Shown here piece by piece: positions 27,863-36,692 of a DNA stretch of 64,000 nucleotides (position 1 is the stretch's first letter; every line of letters starts with the position of its first letter). A program made the position numbers and the translations under genes. Under the pieces are notes generated by a model that was not told the origin of the DNA, did not search any database, and saw only the letters and a list, made by a program, of their open reading frames with translations. Source of the stretch: Caulobacterales bacterium (GTDB taxonomy: Bacteria > Pseudomonadota > Alphaproteobacteria > Caulobacterales > Caulobacteraceae); contig JAFLCS010000001.1 in NCBI GenBank assembly GCA_017302105.1, forward strand, positions 434,001 to 498,000. The letters are read 5' to 3'.

Positions 27863-29659
27863 TCAGCGCGCGCGAACGTAGGAGCCGGGCGCGGCCTCAA
27901 GCGCTTTTAGCTTGCCTTGGCCGGGGACGCGGGCCGGGACCTTGGCGTCGTCGGCTAGCCAGGTCTGCCATTCGGGCCACCAGGAGCCGGGCTTATTGGT
28001 CGCCTTGGCCAGCCAGGCTTCGGGATCGGTCGGAGCGGCGGCATTGGTCCAGTAGCCGTGCTTGTTGGCCTCCGGCGGATTGATCATGCCGGCGTTGTGG
28101 CCCGAGCCGCCCAGGATGAAGTGGGTCTCGCCGCCGAACAGGAAGCGGCCCGAATAGGTGTCCTTCCAGGCCGAGACGTGATCGTCCTTGAGCGCGACCA
28201 CAAAGACCGGCGTCTTGACCTGGCCCAGATCCAGCGGCTTGCCCTTGATCTCCAGCCCGCCCGGTTCGCGCAGGCGGTTCTGGTTCAGCACCAGCCGGCC
28301 ATATTGTTTCAGCGTCGCGGCCGGGATGCGCGCGCCATCGTCGAACCAGCTGAGCAGATCCGACGGGCGGCTGTCGTCGCCGAGCAGATAGTGGGTGACC
28401 ACCGCATTCCAGATCAGGTCATTGGCCCGCACGGTCGAGAACAGCTTGGCCAGATCGTGGGCCTCGACATAGCCCTTCTGGTCCAGATAGCGCTCGAACA
28501 CCTCCAGCTCTTTTTCGCCGGTGAAGACCGACCATTCGCCGATCGAGCGGAAGTCGACCAGGGTGGCGATCAAGGTGGCGGTGGCGACGCGGTCCGACTG
28601 GCCGGTGGCAGCCAGGTAGGCCAGGGTCATGGCCGACAGAGTGCCGCCCAGACAGTAGGAGACCAGATCCACGCCGGTCTCGCCGGTGGCGGTCTCGACC
28701 GCGCCGATAGCCTCAAACACGCCGTCGACGACGTAGTCCTCCAGGCCCTTGTCGGCGTGATCCTTGTCCGGATTGACCCAGGAGATGACGAAAACGGTGT
28801 GGCCCTGGTCGACCAGCCACTTCAGATAGGACGAGCGCGGGGTCAGGTCGAACAGGTAGAATTTGTTGACCAGCGGCGGCACGAACAGCAGCGGCCGCTT
28901 GAACGCCTCCTCGGTCGAGGGGGCGTACTGGATCAGCTGGAACAGCTCGTTCTGGAAGACCACGGCGCCGGGGGTGGCGGCCAGATCCTTGCCCACCTCA
29001 AAGCCGGTCGGCGCGCGGCGGCGCACCAGGCCCTCATTGGTGGCCAGATCGTCCAGCAGATTGGACAGGCCGGTCATCAGATTGACCCCGCCGGTCTCGA
29101 TGGTGCGGCGCACTACATCGGGATTGGTCAGCGCATAGTTGGCCGGCGACAGGGCGTTGATGGTCTGGCGCGAGAAGAAGTCGACCTGGGTGCGGGTCTT
29201 GTCGTCCAGCTCGGCGTCCTGGACCAGATCGCCGATCTGCTGGGCGGCCAGCAGATAGGCCTGTTTCAGATAGTCGAAGACCGGCTCGTCGGACCAGGCG
29301 GTCGATTTGAAGCGGCGGTCGCCGCGCTCCGGCTCGATGATCGGCTCAGGGGTCTGGCCCGCAGCGCGCTCGGCCATGGTGCGCCACAGGGCGGTCCAGT
29401 CTTCCAGATTGCGGGTCTGGATTTCGAACAGGCGCTGGGGGTTGGACCACAGGGCGGCGTTCAGGGCCACCCAGGCGTTGGCCGCGGCCATCGGATCATA
29501 GGGCAAGGCCTCGCCCTTGAGCGCCTTTTCGGTCTGGACGCGGATGGCGGCGTGGCTGTGCTCGGCCAGCTCGATCAACAGGCGGCTGACGGTGACCGGA
29601 TCGGGCAGGCCCGGGGTGGTCTCAAAGACGGATTTGGGGGTGGAAGGCGTATCCGTCAT
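27863..29659 (-). CDS. phaC: Class I poly(3-hydroxyalkanoate) synthase
   Basis: A 598-residue polymerase that makes polyhydroxyalkanoate from (R)-3-hydroxyacyl-CoA on granule surfaces. The N-terminal region (about 1-200) is the class I dimerisation/granule part. An alpha/beta-hydrolase core follows, with the lipase-like box VSYCLGGTL (nucleophile near Cys336), the Asp in VALKDDHVSAW and the catalytic His in GGSGHNAGMIN. The length fits class I enzymes, which need no PhaE or PhaR subunit. The start MTDTPSTPKSVFE at 29659 follows a weak AGGA; an upstream in-frame ATG at 29704 would overlap the preceding small gene. phaA/phaB are not nearby. Confidence 0.95.
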   Translation of the reverse strand: MTDTPSTPKSVFETTPGLPDPVTVSRLLIELAEHSHAAIRVQTEKALKGEALPYDPMAAANAWVALNAALWSNPQRLFEIQTRNLEDWTALWRTMAERAAGQTPEPIIEPERGDRRFKSTAWSDEPVFDYLKQAYLLAAQQIGDLVQDAELDDKTRTQVDFFSRQTINALSPANYALTNPDVVRRTIETGGVNLMTGLSNLLDDLATNEGLVRRRAPTGFEVGKDLAATPGAVVFQNELFQLIQYAPSTEEAFKRPLLFVPPLVNKFYLFDLTPRSSYLKWLVDQGHTVFVISWVNPDKDHADKGLEDYVVDGVFEAIGAVETATGETGVDLVSYCLGGTLSAMTLAYLAATGQSDRVATATLIATLVDFRSIGEWSVFTGEKELEVFERYLDQKGYVEAHDLAKLFSTVRANDLIWNAVVTHYLLGDDSRPSDLLSWFDDGARIPAATLKQYGRLVLNQNRLREPGGLEIKGKPLDLGQVKTPVFVVALKDDHVSAWKDTYSGRFLFGGETHFILGGSGHNAGMINPPEANKHGYWTNAAAPTDPEAWLAKATNKPGSWWPEWQTWLADDAKVPARVPGQGKLKALEAAPGSYVRAR

Positions 29660-29673
29660 GGGTCGTGTCCTGC

Positions 29674-29850
29674 TTAGGCGGTGAGGCGGTCGAGGCCCTC
29701 GCACGGTTGCGGCGCAACGTAAAGCATCGCCAGAAAACGATCGGCGTTCGCTTCGGCCCAGTCGGCCCCCGGCAGGACCGCGCCGTCGATGAGGGCGGCG
29801 GGCGACAGAGAGGCCAGGTCAGCGGTGGGGGGGAGTGCGTCGAAGGCCAT
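29674..29850 (-). CDS. Small protein encoded just upstream of phaC
   Basis: An ATG at 29850 opens 58 codons: MAFDALPPTADLASLSPAAL, then a segment ending RFLAMLYVAPQPCEGLDRLT. Nearly every codon ends in G or C, as in the neighbouring genes, and the stop lies 14 nt before the phaC ATG. It has no signal peptide and no membrane helix; the N-terminal half is Ala/Pro/Leu-rich and could be amphipathic. I do not recognise the family. Position suggests cotranscription with phaC and perhaps a granule-related role, but this is inference. It faces the LysR gene across 100 nt. Confidence 0.65.
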   Translation of the reverse strand: MAFDALPPTADLASLSPAALIDGAVLPGADWAEANADRFLAMLYVAPQPCEGLDRLTA

Positions 29851-29950
29851 GGTCTGTCTCAGATCCTGCGGGGGGCTTGAGGTTTAATCGCACGGCGTTA
29901 TGGCCGTAACCAGAGGAGACTTTTCGCAATCGTTGTGTAAAAATCCACAT

Positions 29951-30844
29951 ATGGAATCCCCGGATTGGAACCACCTCCAGGACTTTCTTGCCGTCGCCAG
30001 AACCGGGCGGCTGACGGCCGGCGCACGCCATCTTGGAGTTGACCATACGACCCTGGCTCGCCGTCTGGCCGCCCTGGAGACAGCTCTGAAGGCGCGGCTG
30101 TTTGATCGCAGCCCGCAGGGCTACACCCTGACCGCCCACGGCGAGCGGCTGATGGTCCGGGCTGAGGCGATGGAAAGTCTGATGCTGGTGGCCCAGGCCG
30201 AGGTCGGCGAGGCGGACCTCAGCGTATCGGGTGTGGTGCGGATCGGGGCACCGGAAGGCTTCGGCAGCTATTTCCTGGCTCCGCGCCTGCCGCGGCTGGC
30301 CGAGATCCATCCTGATCTGGAAATCCAGCTGGTCGCCATCCCCGGCACCCTCAGCCTGTCCAAGCGCGAGGCTGATGTTGCCATTACATTGAGTCCCCCA
30401 CGCGAGGGACGTCTGATCAGCCGCAAGCTGACGGACTATGCGTTGGGCCTGTATGGAGCGCCCGCCTACCTTGCGGCGAGACCGCCCCTGACAGGCCGGG
30501 TCGACATGGGGGATCACCGCTTCATCGGCTATATCGAAGACCTGCTCTATGCGCCCGAGCTGGACTATATGCAGGCCCCGGATGTGGACATCCACGTTGC
30601 TTTCAAGAGTTCCAATCTGATCGCCCAGCTTCAGGCCTGTGTCGCCGGAGCCGGCCTGGCGGTCATTCCGGCCTTCATCGCCGAGGGCCGGCCGTATCTG
30701 ACGCGCGTACTGGTGGATCAGGTCCGGCTGGTGCGCGAGTTCCACCTGGTCGTGCACGCCGATCTCAAATCCGTGGCCCGGGTGCGCGCGGTGATGGACT
30801 TCATCTCGGACGCGGTGAAGGCCGAGCGGGGGCTGTTCGTTTGA
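29951..30844 (+). CDS. LysR family transcriptional regulator
   Basis: A 297-residue LTTR. The N-terminal winged helix (residues 5-64) includes FLAVARTGRLTAGARHLGVD and TLARRLAALETALKARLFDR; the effector domain runs from about 92, opening GVVRIGAPEGFGSYFLAP. The start at 29951 aligns with the family, 51 nt inside a longer open frame. LysR proteins commonly regulate a divergent neighbour, which here is the small gene plus phaC; their starts are 100 nt apart, so regulation of PHA synthesis is a plausible inference. The co-inducer is unknown. Confidence 0.9.
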   Translation: MESPDWNHLQDFLAVARTGRLTAGARHLGVDHTTLARRLAALETALKARLFDRSPQGYTLTAHGERLMVRAEAMESLMLVAQAEVGEADLSVSGVVRIGAPEGFGSYFLAPRLPRLAEIHPDLEIQLVAIPGTLSLSKREADVAITLSPPREGRLISRKLTDYALGLYGAPAYLAARPPLTGRVDMGDHRFIGYIEDLLYAPELDYMQAPDVDIHVAFKSSNLIAQLQACVAGAGLAVIPAFIAEGRPYLTRVLVDQVRLVREFHLVVHADLKSVARVRAVMDFISDAVKAERGLFV

Positions 30845-30846
30845 AG

Positions 30847-30975
30847 GGCTTCCGCCCTGCGAGCGAAGCGAAGTGGGCAGCGGGGCCGGCGATCAAAGGG
30901 CACCAGTGCTGACGAGAGGGCCCCCTCGGTCTCGCCGCTTCGCGAAGCGCCACCTCCCCATCACAGATCGGCAGG
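30847..30975. repeat. Intergenic filler element with CACCTCCCC motif
   Basis: Non-coding, with a short hairpin AGGGCTTCCGCCCT right after the LysR stop and then CCCCCTCGGTCTCGCCGCTT leading to GCGCCACCTCCCCATC. It resembles a class of decayed intergenic sequence common in alphaproteobacteria and similar in style to the block at 56271-56340. Confidence 0.4.
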
Positions 30976-30981
30976 AGACCT

Positions 30982-32316
30982 CTACTGCCCGCCGCCTTCC
31001 AGGAACCGCACCGCCGTCAGGACATGGGCGCGCACGCCGAGCGGCAGGACCCTCTCGTCGACCTGGAACTGCGGCGAATGGTTCGGCGGGGCGGTCTCGG
31101 GGTCATAATCTGGTGTTCCGCCCAGGTGGTAGAACAGACCCGGGATCTCCTGTTGATAGTAGGAGAAGTCCTCAGCCACCGTGGTCGGCGGGGCGGCGGC
31201 ATTGATGTGGTCGGCCCCGGCCGCCTCGCCCAGCGGCCCGCTCGCCCAGTTCGCCAGGCGCGCGTCGTTGAAGACCAGCGGCGCATTCTGGTGGAAACTG
31301 ACTTCCGCCGTCGCCCCATAGTTTTCGGCCAGATTCTCGATCGCGGCGCTAGACCGGGCGACCAGGTCGTTACGCTGCTCGACCTCGAAGGTTCGCAGTG
31401 TGCCGGACATCACCGCCTGATCCGGGATGATGTTGTAGCGGACCCCGGCGTTGATGGTGGCGATGGTGAAGACCGTCGGGGTGGTCGTCGGGTCGATGGT
31501 GCGCGCGGTCAGGGTATTGATGGTCTGAACGATATCCGCCGACAGGGCGATGACGTCGACGCCGCGCCAGGGCCAGGCCCCGTGGGTCTGTCGGCCATTG
31601 AGGGTGATGTCGACCCGATCCGACGCCGCCATGAAGCCATTGGCCCGCCACCAGATCAGGCCCGGCTCGCCGGTGACGACGTGCAGGCCGAAGATGGCGT
31701 CCGGGCGAGGATCGGACAGGGCTCCCTGGGCGATCATCAGGTCGGCCCCGCCGTCTTCGCCGGGCGGCGTGCCTTCTTCCGCCGGCTGGAAGATGAAGAC
31801 CACGGTACCAGGCAGGCGTTCGCGCATCCCGGCCAGGATCTCGGCGGCCCCCATCAGCATGGCGACGTGGCTGTCATGACCGCAGGCGTGGGCGACTGGC
31901 ACGGTCTGGCCCTGATAGGTGCCCGTCGCCGTCGAGGCGAAGGCCAGGCCCGTATCTTCGCGGACCGGCAAGGCATCCATGTCGGCTCTGAGCGCAACAA
32001 CCGGTCCCGGACGACCGCCCCGCAGGACGGCGACGACGCCCGTGATCCCGACCTCGGTGCGGACGTCGAGCCCAAGCGAACGAAGGTGATCGGCCACCAG
32101 GGCGGCGGTGCGGTGTTCGTTGTTGCCCAGCTCGGGGTGTTCGTGGATGTCGCGACGCCAGGCGATGACCTCGGCGTTGATGGCCTCAGCGGCCGCCCAG
32201 ATCTCTTCGGCGCTCACAGGCTCGACGGCGTCCGCCGATTGAGCGTATGCCGGGATGGACCCGATCAGAACGCCGGCGGCGACGCCGGCTCCCAGCAAGG
32301 CTCTCAGTCGACCCAT
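30982..32316 (-). CDS. Exported M20 family amidohydrolase/peptidase
   Basis: A 444-residue protein with a cleavable signal peptide (MGRLRALLGAGVAAGVLIGS, cut after IPAYA near residue 25). It has the M20D/amidohydrolase layout: RRDIHEHPELG, the metal motif HACGHDSHVAML, PAEEGTPPGEDGG with the catalytic Glu pair, and the lid domain ITLNGRQTHGAWPW. Relatives hydrolyse N-acyl amino acids, hippurate or indole-acetyl conjugates; a secreted form points to periplasmic use of such compounds. The ATG at 32316 has GGGAGA upstream. Its start overlaps the divergent MFS gene's likely start by 2 nt, so the promoters must interleave. Confidence 0.9.
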   Translation of the reverse strand: MGRLRALLGAGVAAGVLIGSIPAYAQSADAVEPVSAEEIWAAAEAINAEVIAWRRDIHEHPELGNNEHRTAALVADHLRSLGLDVRTEVGITGVVAVLRGGRPGPVVALRADMDALPVREDTGLAFASTATGTYQGQTVPVAHACGHDSHVAMLMGAAEILAGMRERLPGTVVFIFQPAEEGTPPGEDGGADLMIAQGALSDPRPDAIFGLHVVTGEPGLIWWRANGFMAASDRVDITLNGRQTHGAWPWRGVDVIALSADIVQTINTLTARTIDPTTTPTVFTIATINAGVRYNIIPDQAVMSGTLRTFEVEQRNDLVARSSAAIENLAENYGATAEVSFHQNAPLVFNDARLANWASGPLGEAAGADHINAAAPPTTVAEDFSYYQQEIPGLFYHLGGTPDYDPETAPPNHSPQFQVDERVLPLGVRAHVLTAVRFLEGGGQ

Positions 32317-33655
32317 GGCTTCTCTCCCATCCCAGTCGGCCCACGATGACGAGGCCCTGAGCGAAGGGCAATCCCCCGCCGTCGTGCACACGCGGCGTTT
32401 CCGCGTGCCCGAGGGGCGCGAGCGGGCCTTCATGCTGCTGTTCGTGGCGACCATGACGGCGGCGGCGGGCAATACGGCGCTACAGTCGGTGCTGCCGGCC
32501 ATCGGTCGGAGCTTTGAGCTATCCGATACCCTGATCGCCGGGGCCTTCGCCCTGTCGGCTCTGTTCTGGACAATCACGCCGGGCCTGTGGGCGCGGCTGT
32601 CCGACACACATGGCCGCAAGACCATGGTTCTGCTGGGTCTGGCCGGGTTTACCCTGTCGATGATCGGGATCGGGATTTCGGTCAGCATCGGCCTGGCGGG
32701 CCTGATTGGCTCGGTGACGGCGCTGGTCTTCATCGTCATCAGTCGGTCGCTGTACGGCATCTTCGGCTCGGCCACGCCGACCGCGTCCCAGGCCTATATC
32801 GCGGACCGGACGAATCGCGAGGAGCGGACTGAGGCCCTGTCGATCCAGGCCTCGGCGCAAGGGCTGGGCACGGTGATCGGCCCGGCCCTGGCTCCACTGT
32901 TCGTCCTGCCGTTCGTGGGGCTGGCGGGGCCGCTCTATGTGTTTGCGGCGGTCGGGATCGTGGTCTGGTTTATCGTGCGGCGCTATCTGCCGAGCGGCGA
33001 CGTTCCACGCCAGAGTCTGAGCGCCCAGACCCCGACACCGGGACTTTGGAAAGACCCGCGCGTGCTGCCGTTTCTGGTCTTTGGATTTCTGGTGACCTCG
33101 ACCCAGGCGATCAACATATCGGTCCTGGGCTTTCATGTGCTGGACGAGGTCGGGCTGCCGCCCCTTGAAGCTCAGTCCTACGTCGGCATCGCCATGCTGG
33201 CGGGGGCGGCGGCGACGCTGATGGCCCAGTGGGGTCTGATCCGTATTTTCCGGCTGGAGCCACGCGACCTGATCCGTTGGGGGGCGGTGCTGGCGCTGGC
33301 TGGCAATCTGATCTCGGCCATCGCCCAGGACTTCTATGGCGTCGTTCTGGGCTATGCGGTGATGAGCCTGGGCCTGGGTTTTGCGCGACCGGGGTTCATG
33401 GCCGGCTCGTCGCTGGCCCTGGATGCACGTGACCAGGGTGCGGTCGCCGGTCTGATTGTATCGGTGATGGGCCTGTGTTTCCTGGTGCCGCCGGTGCTGG
33501 GTGTGGCGCTCTATGAATGGGCCGCGCCGGCCCCCTTCCTGCTGAACGGCTTGATGGCGATTGCGGCCCTGGCGATCGCTTTCATCTGGCATCCGCTGGC
33601 CCACGCCGGCGAAGCTGTTGATCCCGGCGAGACCCCGACGCCGCCGACACCCTAG
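32315..33655 (+). CDS. MFS transporter (DHA1-like)
   Basis: About 446 residues with 12 predicted helices. The loop between helices 2 and 3 has the MFS signature GLWARLSDTHGRKTMV. The N-terminus (MASLPSQSAHDDEALS) is hydrophilic and may be an over-extension; a GTG about 69 nt later has an upstream GAAGGG and would give a shorter cytosolic tail. The family exports drugs or metabolites by proton antiport. Its divergent partner is the exported amidohydrolase, so a link to uptake or export of that enzyme's products is possible but speculative. Confidence 0.85.
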   Translation: MASLPSQSAHDDEALSEGQSPAVVHTRRFRVPEGRERAFMLLFVATMTAAAGNTALQSVLPAIGRSFELSDTLIAGAFALSALFWTITPGLWARLSDTHGRKTMVLLGLAGFTLSMIGIGISVSIGLAGLIGSVTALVFIVISRSLYGIFGSATPTASQAYIADRTNREERTEALSIQASAQGLGTVIGPALAPLFVLPFVGLAGPLYVFAAVGIVVWFIVRRYLPSGDVPRQSLSAQTPTPGLWKDPRVLPFLVFGFLVTSTQAINISVLGFHVLDEVGLPPLEAQSYVGIAMLAGAAATLMAQWGLIRIFRLEPRDLIRWGAVLALAGNLISAIAQDFYGVVLGYAVMSLGLGFARPGFMAGSSLALDARDQGAVAGLIVSVMGLCFLVPPVLGVALYEWAAPAPFLLNGLMAIAALAIAFIWHPLAHAGEAVDPGETPTPPTP

Positions 33656-33981
33656 TCGCCCCGCGTGCGGTCCCAGGTGGCGAATTCGTGGGCGATGCAG
33701 CGGTCAATGAGGGTGCGCCAGACCGGCTCGGCGATGTCGGGCGACAGGCCGGCGGGGCCGGCGGCGGCCAGGACCTTGGACACCACGTCTTCGATGCGGG
33801 CGTCGTCATGCACGACGTCCCGGCTGGGCTTGATGCGGGCGGCGGCGTCCATATAGCGCTGGCGTTCGGCCAAGAGGGCGACCAGGGCGCGGTCCAGGGC
33901 GTCGACGCCCTGGCGGACCTCGGCCATGGACTGGCAGGCTTCCGGCGCGGTGCGCCGATCAACTTTCAGATCATCCGACAA
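33652..33981 (-). CDS. Chorismate mutase type II (AroQ-like) protein
   Basis: About 109 residues of an all-helical AroQ-type domain: MAEVRQGVDALDRALVALLA then ERQRYMDAAARIK, with later helices ending TLIDRCIAHEFATWDR. The fold converts chorismate to prephenate; the small size also fits the related isochorismate-pyruvate lyases. The start is most likely the TTG at 33981, because GGAG lies exactly 7 nt upstream and the codon overlaps the end of the ferredoxin reductase gene; an ATG at 33999 also exists. Overlap with the reductase gene implies translational coupling. The 3-prime end overlaps the MFS gene by 4 nt. Confidence 0.82.
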   Translation of the reverse strand: MSDDLKVDRRTAPEACQSMAEVRQGVDALDRALVALLAERQRYMDAAARIKPSRDVVHDDARIEDVVSKVLAAAGPAGLSPDIAEPVWRTLIDRCIAHEFATWDRTRGD

Positions 33982-34777
33982 AGGCACGCTCCAGCACATA
34001 GTCGCCCGGCTCGGCGTTCGAGCCTTCCTTCAGGCCGTAGGTCTCCAGAAGCTCGCCCGCTTCCTTGATCATGGCCATCGAGCCGCACAGCATGACCCGG
34101 TCGGTGTTGGGCGAAAAGCCGATGGGCAGGCCCAGGTCGGCGAACAGATCGCCCGAGCGGATGCGGTCGGTGATCCTGCCCGGCGTCTGGAACCGCTCGC
34201 GCGTAACAGTGGGATAATAGGTCAACTGACGTTTGGCCTCATCGCCGATCAGCGGATCGTCATGGATCTCGTGGGTCCAGAAATCGCGATAGGCCAGGTC
34301 TTCGACATTGCGCACGGTGTGGCAGACGATGACCTGTTTGAAGCGCGCATAGGTCTCGGGGTCGCGCGCGACAGACAGCCAAGGGGCCAGGCCCGTGCCG
34401 GTGCCGATCAGCCACAGACGCTCGCCGCCGGTCAGGGCGTCCAGCACCAGGGTTCCGACCGGCTTCTTGCCCATCAGCACGGTCTGGCCGGGCTGGATCA
34501 TTTGAAGGCGAGACGTCAGGGGGCCGTCCGGGACCTTGATCGAATAGAACTCCAGCTCTTCGGCCCAGTTGGGCGAGGCGATGGAATAGGCGCGCATGAC
34601 CGGCTTGGCACCGCCCTCACCGGGCAGGCCGATCATCACGAACTCGCCCGAGCGGAAGCGGAAATCGTCGGGACGCGCGATGGCGAAGGAGAACAGGCTG
34701 TCGGTCCAATGCCGGACCCACAGGACGGTCTGTTCGTGAAAGGGGCTGGGGCGCGCGACCGGCGCGGGAGACGTCAT
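33971..34777 (-). CDS. fpr: Ferredoxin--NADP+ reductase
   Basis: A 268-residue flavoprotein of the bacterial FPR type. The FAD-binding domain contains RAYSIASPNW, and the NADP domain starts LWLIGTGTGLAPWLSVARDP and ends with VMLCGSMAMIKE. The C-terminal extension (GDYVLERAFVG) is typical of class I bacterial FPRs. It reduces ferredoxin or flavodoxin with NADPH, or runs the reverse, supporting iron-sulphur metabolism and oxidative-stress defence. The start at 34777 is chosen because MTSPAPVARPSPFHEQTVLW matches family N-termini, and the longer frame would run toward the upstream gene. Confidence 0.94.
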   Translation of the reverse strand: MTSPAPVARPSPFHEQTVLWVRHWTDSLFSFAIARPDDFRFRSGEFVMIGLPGEGGAKPVMRAYSIASPNWAEELEFYSIKVPDGPLTSRLQMIQPGQTVLMGKKPVGTLVLDALTGGERLWLIGTGTGLAPWLSVARDPETYARFKQVIVCHTVRNVEDLAYRDFWTHEIHDDPLIGDEAKRQLTYYPTVTRERFQTPGRITDRIRSGDLFADLGLPIGFSPNTDRVMLCGSMAMIKEAGELLETYGLKEGSNAEPGDYVLERAFVG

Positions 34778-34823
34778 GGCGCTCCATCTAAGGCACCCGG
34801 CGAAAATGGCTAGCCCCAGCGGC

Positions 34824-35291
34824 TCAGTCGCGCGGCGGGCAGCCCTCGAATGTGCCCATCCGCACCACATCGACCTGGCGCACGTTCAGATGCTGGATCG
34901 GGTCCATCGAGCGACGGCCCATGCCGGTGAACAGGTCGATGCGCTGGCCTCGGATGGCGGGGCCGGTGTCGGAGACGTACCACAGGCCGTCGTGCCGCTC
35001 GCCGTTGGGCATCTCCAGCCCGACCGTCTCGGGGATGAAGATGATGCTGCGCCGGGGCGCGACCGAGCGGTCGGTGGCGGCGGTGCGCATGGCGACCGGT
35101 GCACAGCCCAGCGAATCCCGTGCGCCGGCTCCTCCGCCGCCCTGATGATACAGGGTCACCCGCATCCGCCAGTCCGGTGAGCGCACCTGGGCGGCGCTCA
35201 GCGGGGCCTGTTCGGCCAGCTGTGTGGCGAGCGGCAGGGGAAGGCCCAGCAGAACGCCGATCAGCCCGAGAGCGGGTATGAGGTTCAACAT
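34824..35291 (-). CDS. Exported 3D (Asp-Asp-Asp) domain protein
   Basis: A 155-residue protein with an N-terminal signal or anchor helix (MLNLIPALGLIGVLLGLPLP). The C-terminal half is a 3D domain, a small double-psi beta-barrel like that of MltA and Spo-type lytic transglycosylases: the segments YVSDTGPAIRGQRIDLFTGM and MDPIQHLNVRQVDVVRMG contain its conserved acidic residues. These domains bind or act on peptidoglycan glycan chains in the periplasm. It lacks the larger MltA domain, so may be an accessory factor. The start at 35291 is preferred; the frame stays open further upstream without a signal sequence. Confidence 0.75.
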   Translation of the reverse strand: MLNLIPALGLIGVLLGLPLPLATQLAEQAPLSAAQVRSPDWRMRVTLYHQGGGGAGARDSLGCAPVAMRTAATDRSVAPRRSIIFIPETVGLEMPNGERHDGLWYVSDTGPAIRGQRIDLFTGMGRRSMDPIQHLNVRQVDVVRMGTFEGCPPRD

Positions 35292-35475
35292 TTGGGGAGG
35301 GTCCCGATCCGTGAAGGGGCGGACTAAATCCAGCGGCTGGGCAAAAAGATGGCTCCGGATGGGTCGCCGTGAAAGGCGACGCTGTGTCGCGGGGGTTCGC
35401 CGGTCAGGCGATGGATGGACCGAAACGGTCATTTCTGCGTTAGGTTGAGACGACCCGGAGTTTGGGAGCGTTCAG

Positions 35476-36162
35476 ATGTTGGTCTGGTGGTGGTGGATCT
35501 TGCCGGCGGTGATCGGTGTGGCCGGGGTCGTCACCCTGTTCGCCGGACTGGGCGCGCTCTTTGGTGGACGGCCCGTCTCAGGGCTGCTGCGATCCATCGG
35601 CGGGGCCGGTGTCGGGGTGGCGGCCGGTTTCCTGGCCCTGGCTGGAATGAACGTCCAGACCTATTCGCGTCTGACCTACGAGCGGCCGGTGGCGAGCATC
35701 GACCTGGAGCAGGTCGGTCCGCAGCATTTTACGGCCTATGTCCAACTGCCCGCCTCGGAGGCGTATCCGGACGGCTCGCGCCAGACCTATGACATACGCG
35801 GGGATGAATGGCGGGTTGAAGCGCGGGTCCTGAAATGGAAGCCGTGGGCCAACGTCCTGGGCCTGGACAGCCAGTATCAGCTGGATCGCCTGTCGGGCCG
35901 CTACATCACCACCGAGGACGAACTGAACGCCGAGCGCAGCGTCTATGATCTGCGCCCTACCGCCGAAAACCAGATCGACCTGTGGGCCTTGGGGCGTCGC
36001 TACGCCCTGATGGGCGAAGCGGTGGACACCCTCTATGGCTCCGGGGCAGCCATGCCGATGGCCGACGGGGCCCGCTATGAGGTCTGGATCACCCAGTCCG
36101 GGCTGATCGCCCGCGCGGTCAATCCCCAGGCCGAAGAGGCGTCTGCCGGCGGCTGGCGTTAA
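35476..36162 (+). CDS. Conserved membrane-anchored hypothetical protein
   Basis: A 228-residue protein. Two hydrophobic segments lie at the N-terminus (MLVWWWWILPAVIGVAGVVT, about 1-30, and about 38-58), followed by a soluble domain of about 165 residues, probably periplasmic, with YERPVASIDLEQVGPQHFTA and a conserved-looking WITQSGLIARAVNP near the end. Caulobacterales homologues are sometimes labelled multidrug transporter, but two helices and a soluble domain do not support that. It is monocistronic and convergent with the Cys-rich lipoprotein gene. Confidence 0.72.
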   Translation: MLVWWWWILPAVIGVAGVVTLFAGLGALFGGRPVSGLLRSIGGAGVGVAAGFLALAGMNVQTYSRLTYERPVASIDLEQVGPQHFTAYVQLPASEAYPDGSRQTYDIRGDEWRVEARVLKWKPWANVLGLDSQYQLDRLSGRYITTEDELNAERSVYDLRPTAENQIDLWALGRRYALMGEAVDTLYGSGAAMPMADGARYEVWITQSGLIARAVNPQAEEASAGGWR

Positions 36163-36168
36163 GGTCGA

Positions 36169-36546
36169 TCAGTCAACGCACATGACCCCGTCGATCCGGC
36201 CGTCCTCGACATTGGCGAAACAGCCGCACGGATCGCTGGTTTCCTGACAACGACCGGTGGTCGGACCGGGCGGGGGATTCGTGTTTTCAGCTCGGCAGGC
36301 GCCCTGACAGTCATCGCCGTCACGGCAGGTGCGGCCTGCGTCGGAATAGCGGATGACGCACTGAACCGTGCCCCTCATGCAGACCGGGCGCATCGTGCCG
36401 CCGACGGTCTGACACTGGGCCGCGGTCATCCGATGCAGGGGAACATCCGGCGTCCCTGCCGTGCCGCCGCCGGTCTCCGCCGTCGGGGTGATCGGGGCCG
36501 CACAGGCGATCAACATCAGGCTGATCAGGGTTGCAATGGCACGCAT
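36169..36546 (-). CDS. Cysteine-rich lipoprotein, unknown function
   Basis: A 125-residue predicted lipoprotein: MRAIATLISLMLIACAAP has a type II signal with lipobox LIAC and lipidation at Cys15. The mature part has ten cysteines between about residues 45 and 123, an even number consistent with five disulphides in the periplasm or at the outer membrane. A Gly/Thr/Pro linker precedes the Cys-rich domain. I recognise no named family. It stands alone between the membrane-anchored hypothetical gene and the MFS gene. Confidence 0.7.
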   Translation of the reverse strand: MRAIATLISLMLIACAAPITPTAETGGGTAGTPDVPLHRMTAAQCQTVGGTMRPVCMRGTVQCVIRYSDAGRTCRDGDDCQGACRAENTNPPPGPTTGRCQETSDPCGCFANVEDGRIDGVMCVD

Positions 36547-36692
36547 GGTCGAACCTCGCTGGGGTTTCGCGTCCAGATTGGCCCTGACTTCGCGGCGGTA
36601 TCAAGGCCGGTTGTGCGCTTGCCGCCTCGTGTGCGCCTTGTCATAGGGGGGCGGGAGCCTGCGCGGACCAGACGCGGGCCGGGGAGACAGAA

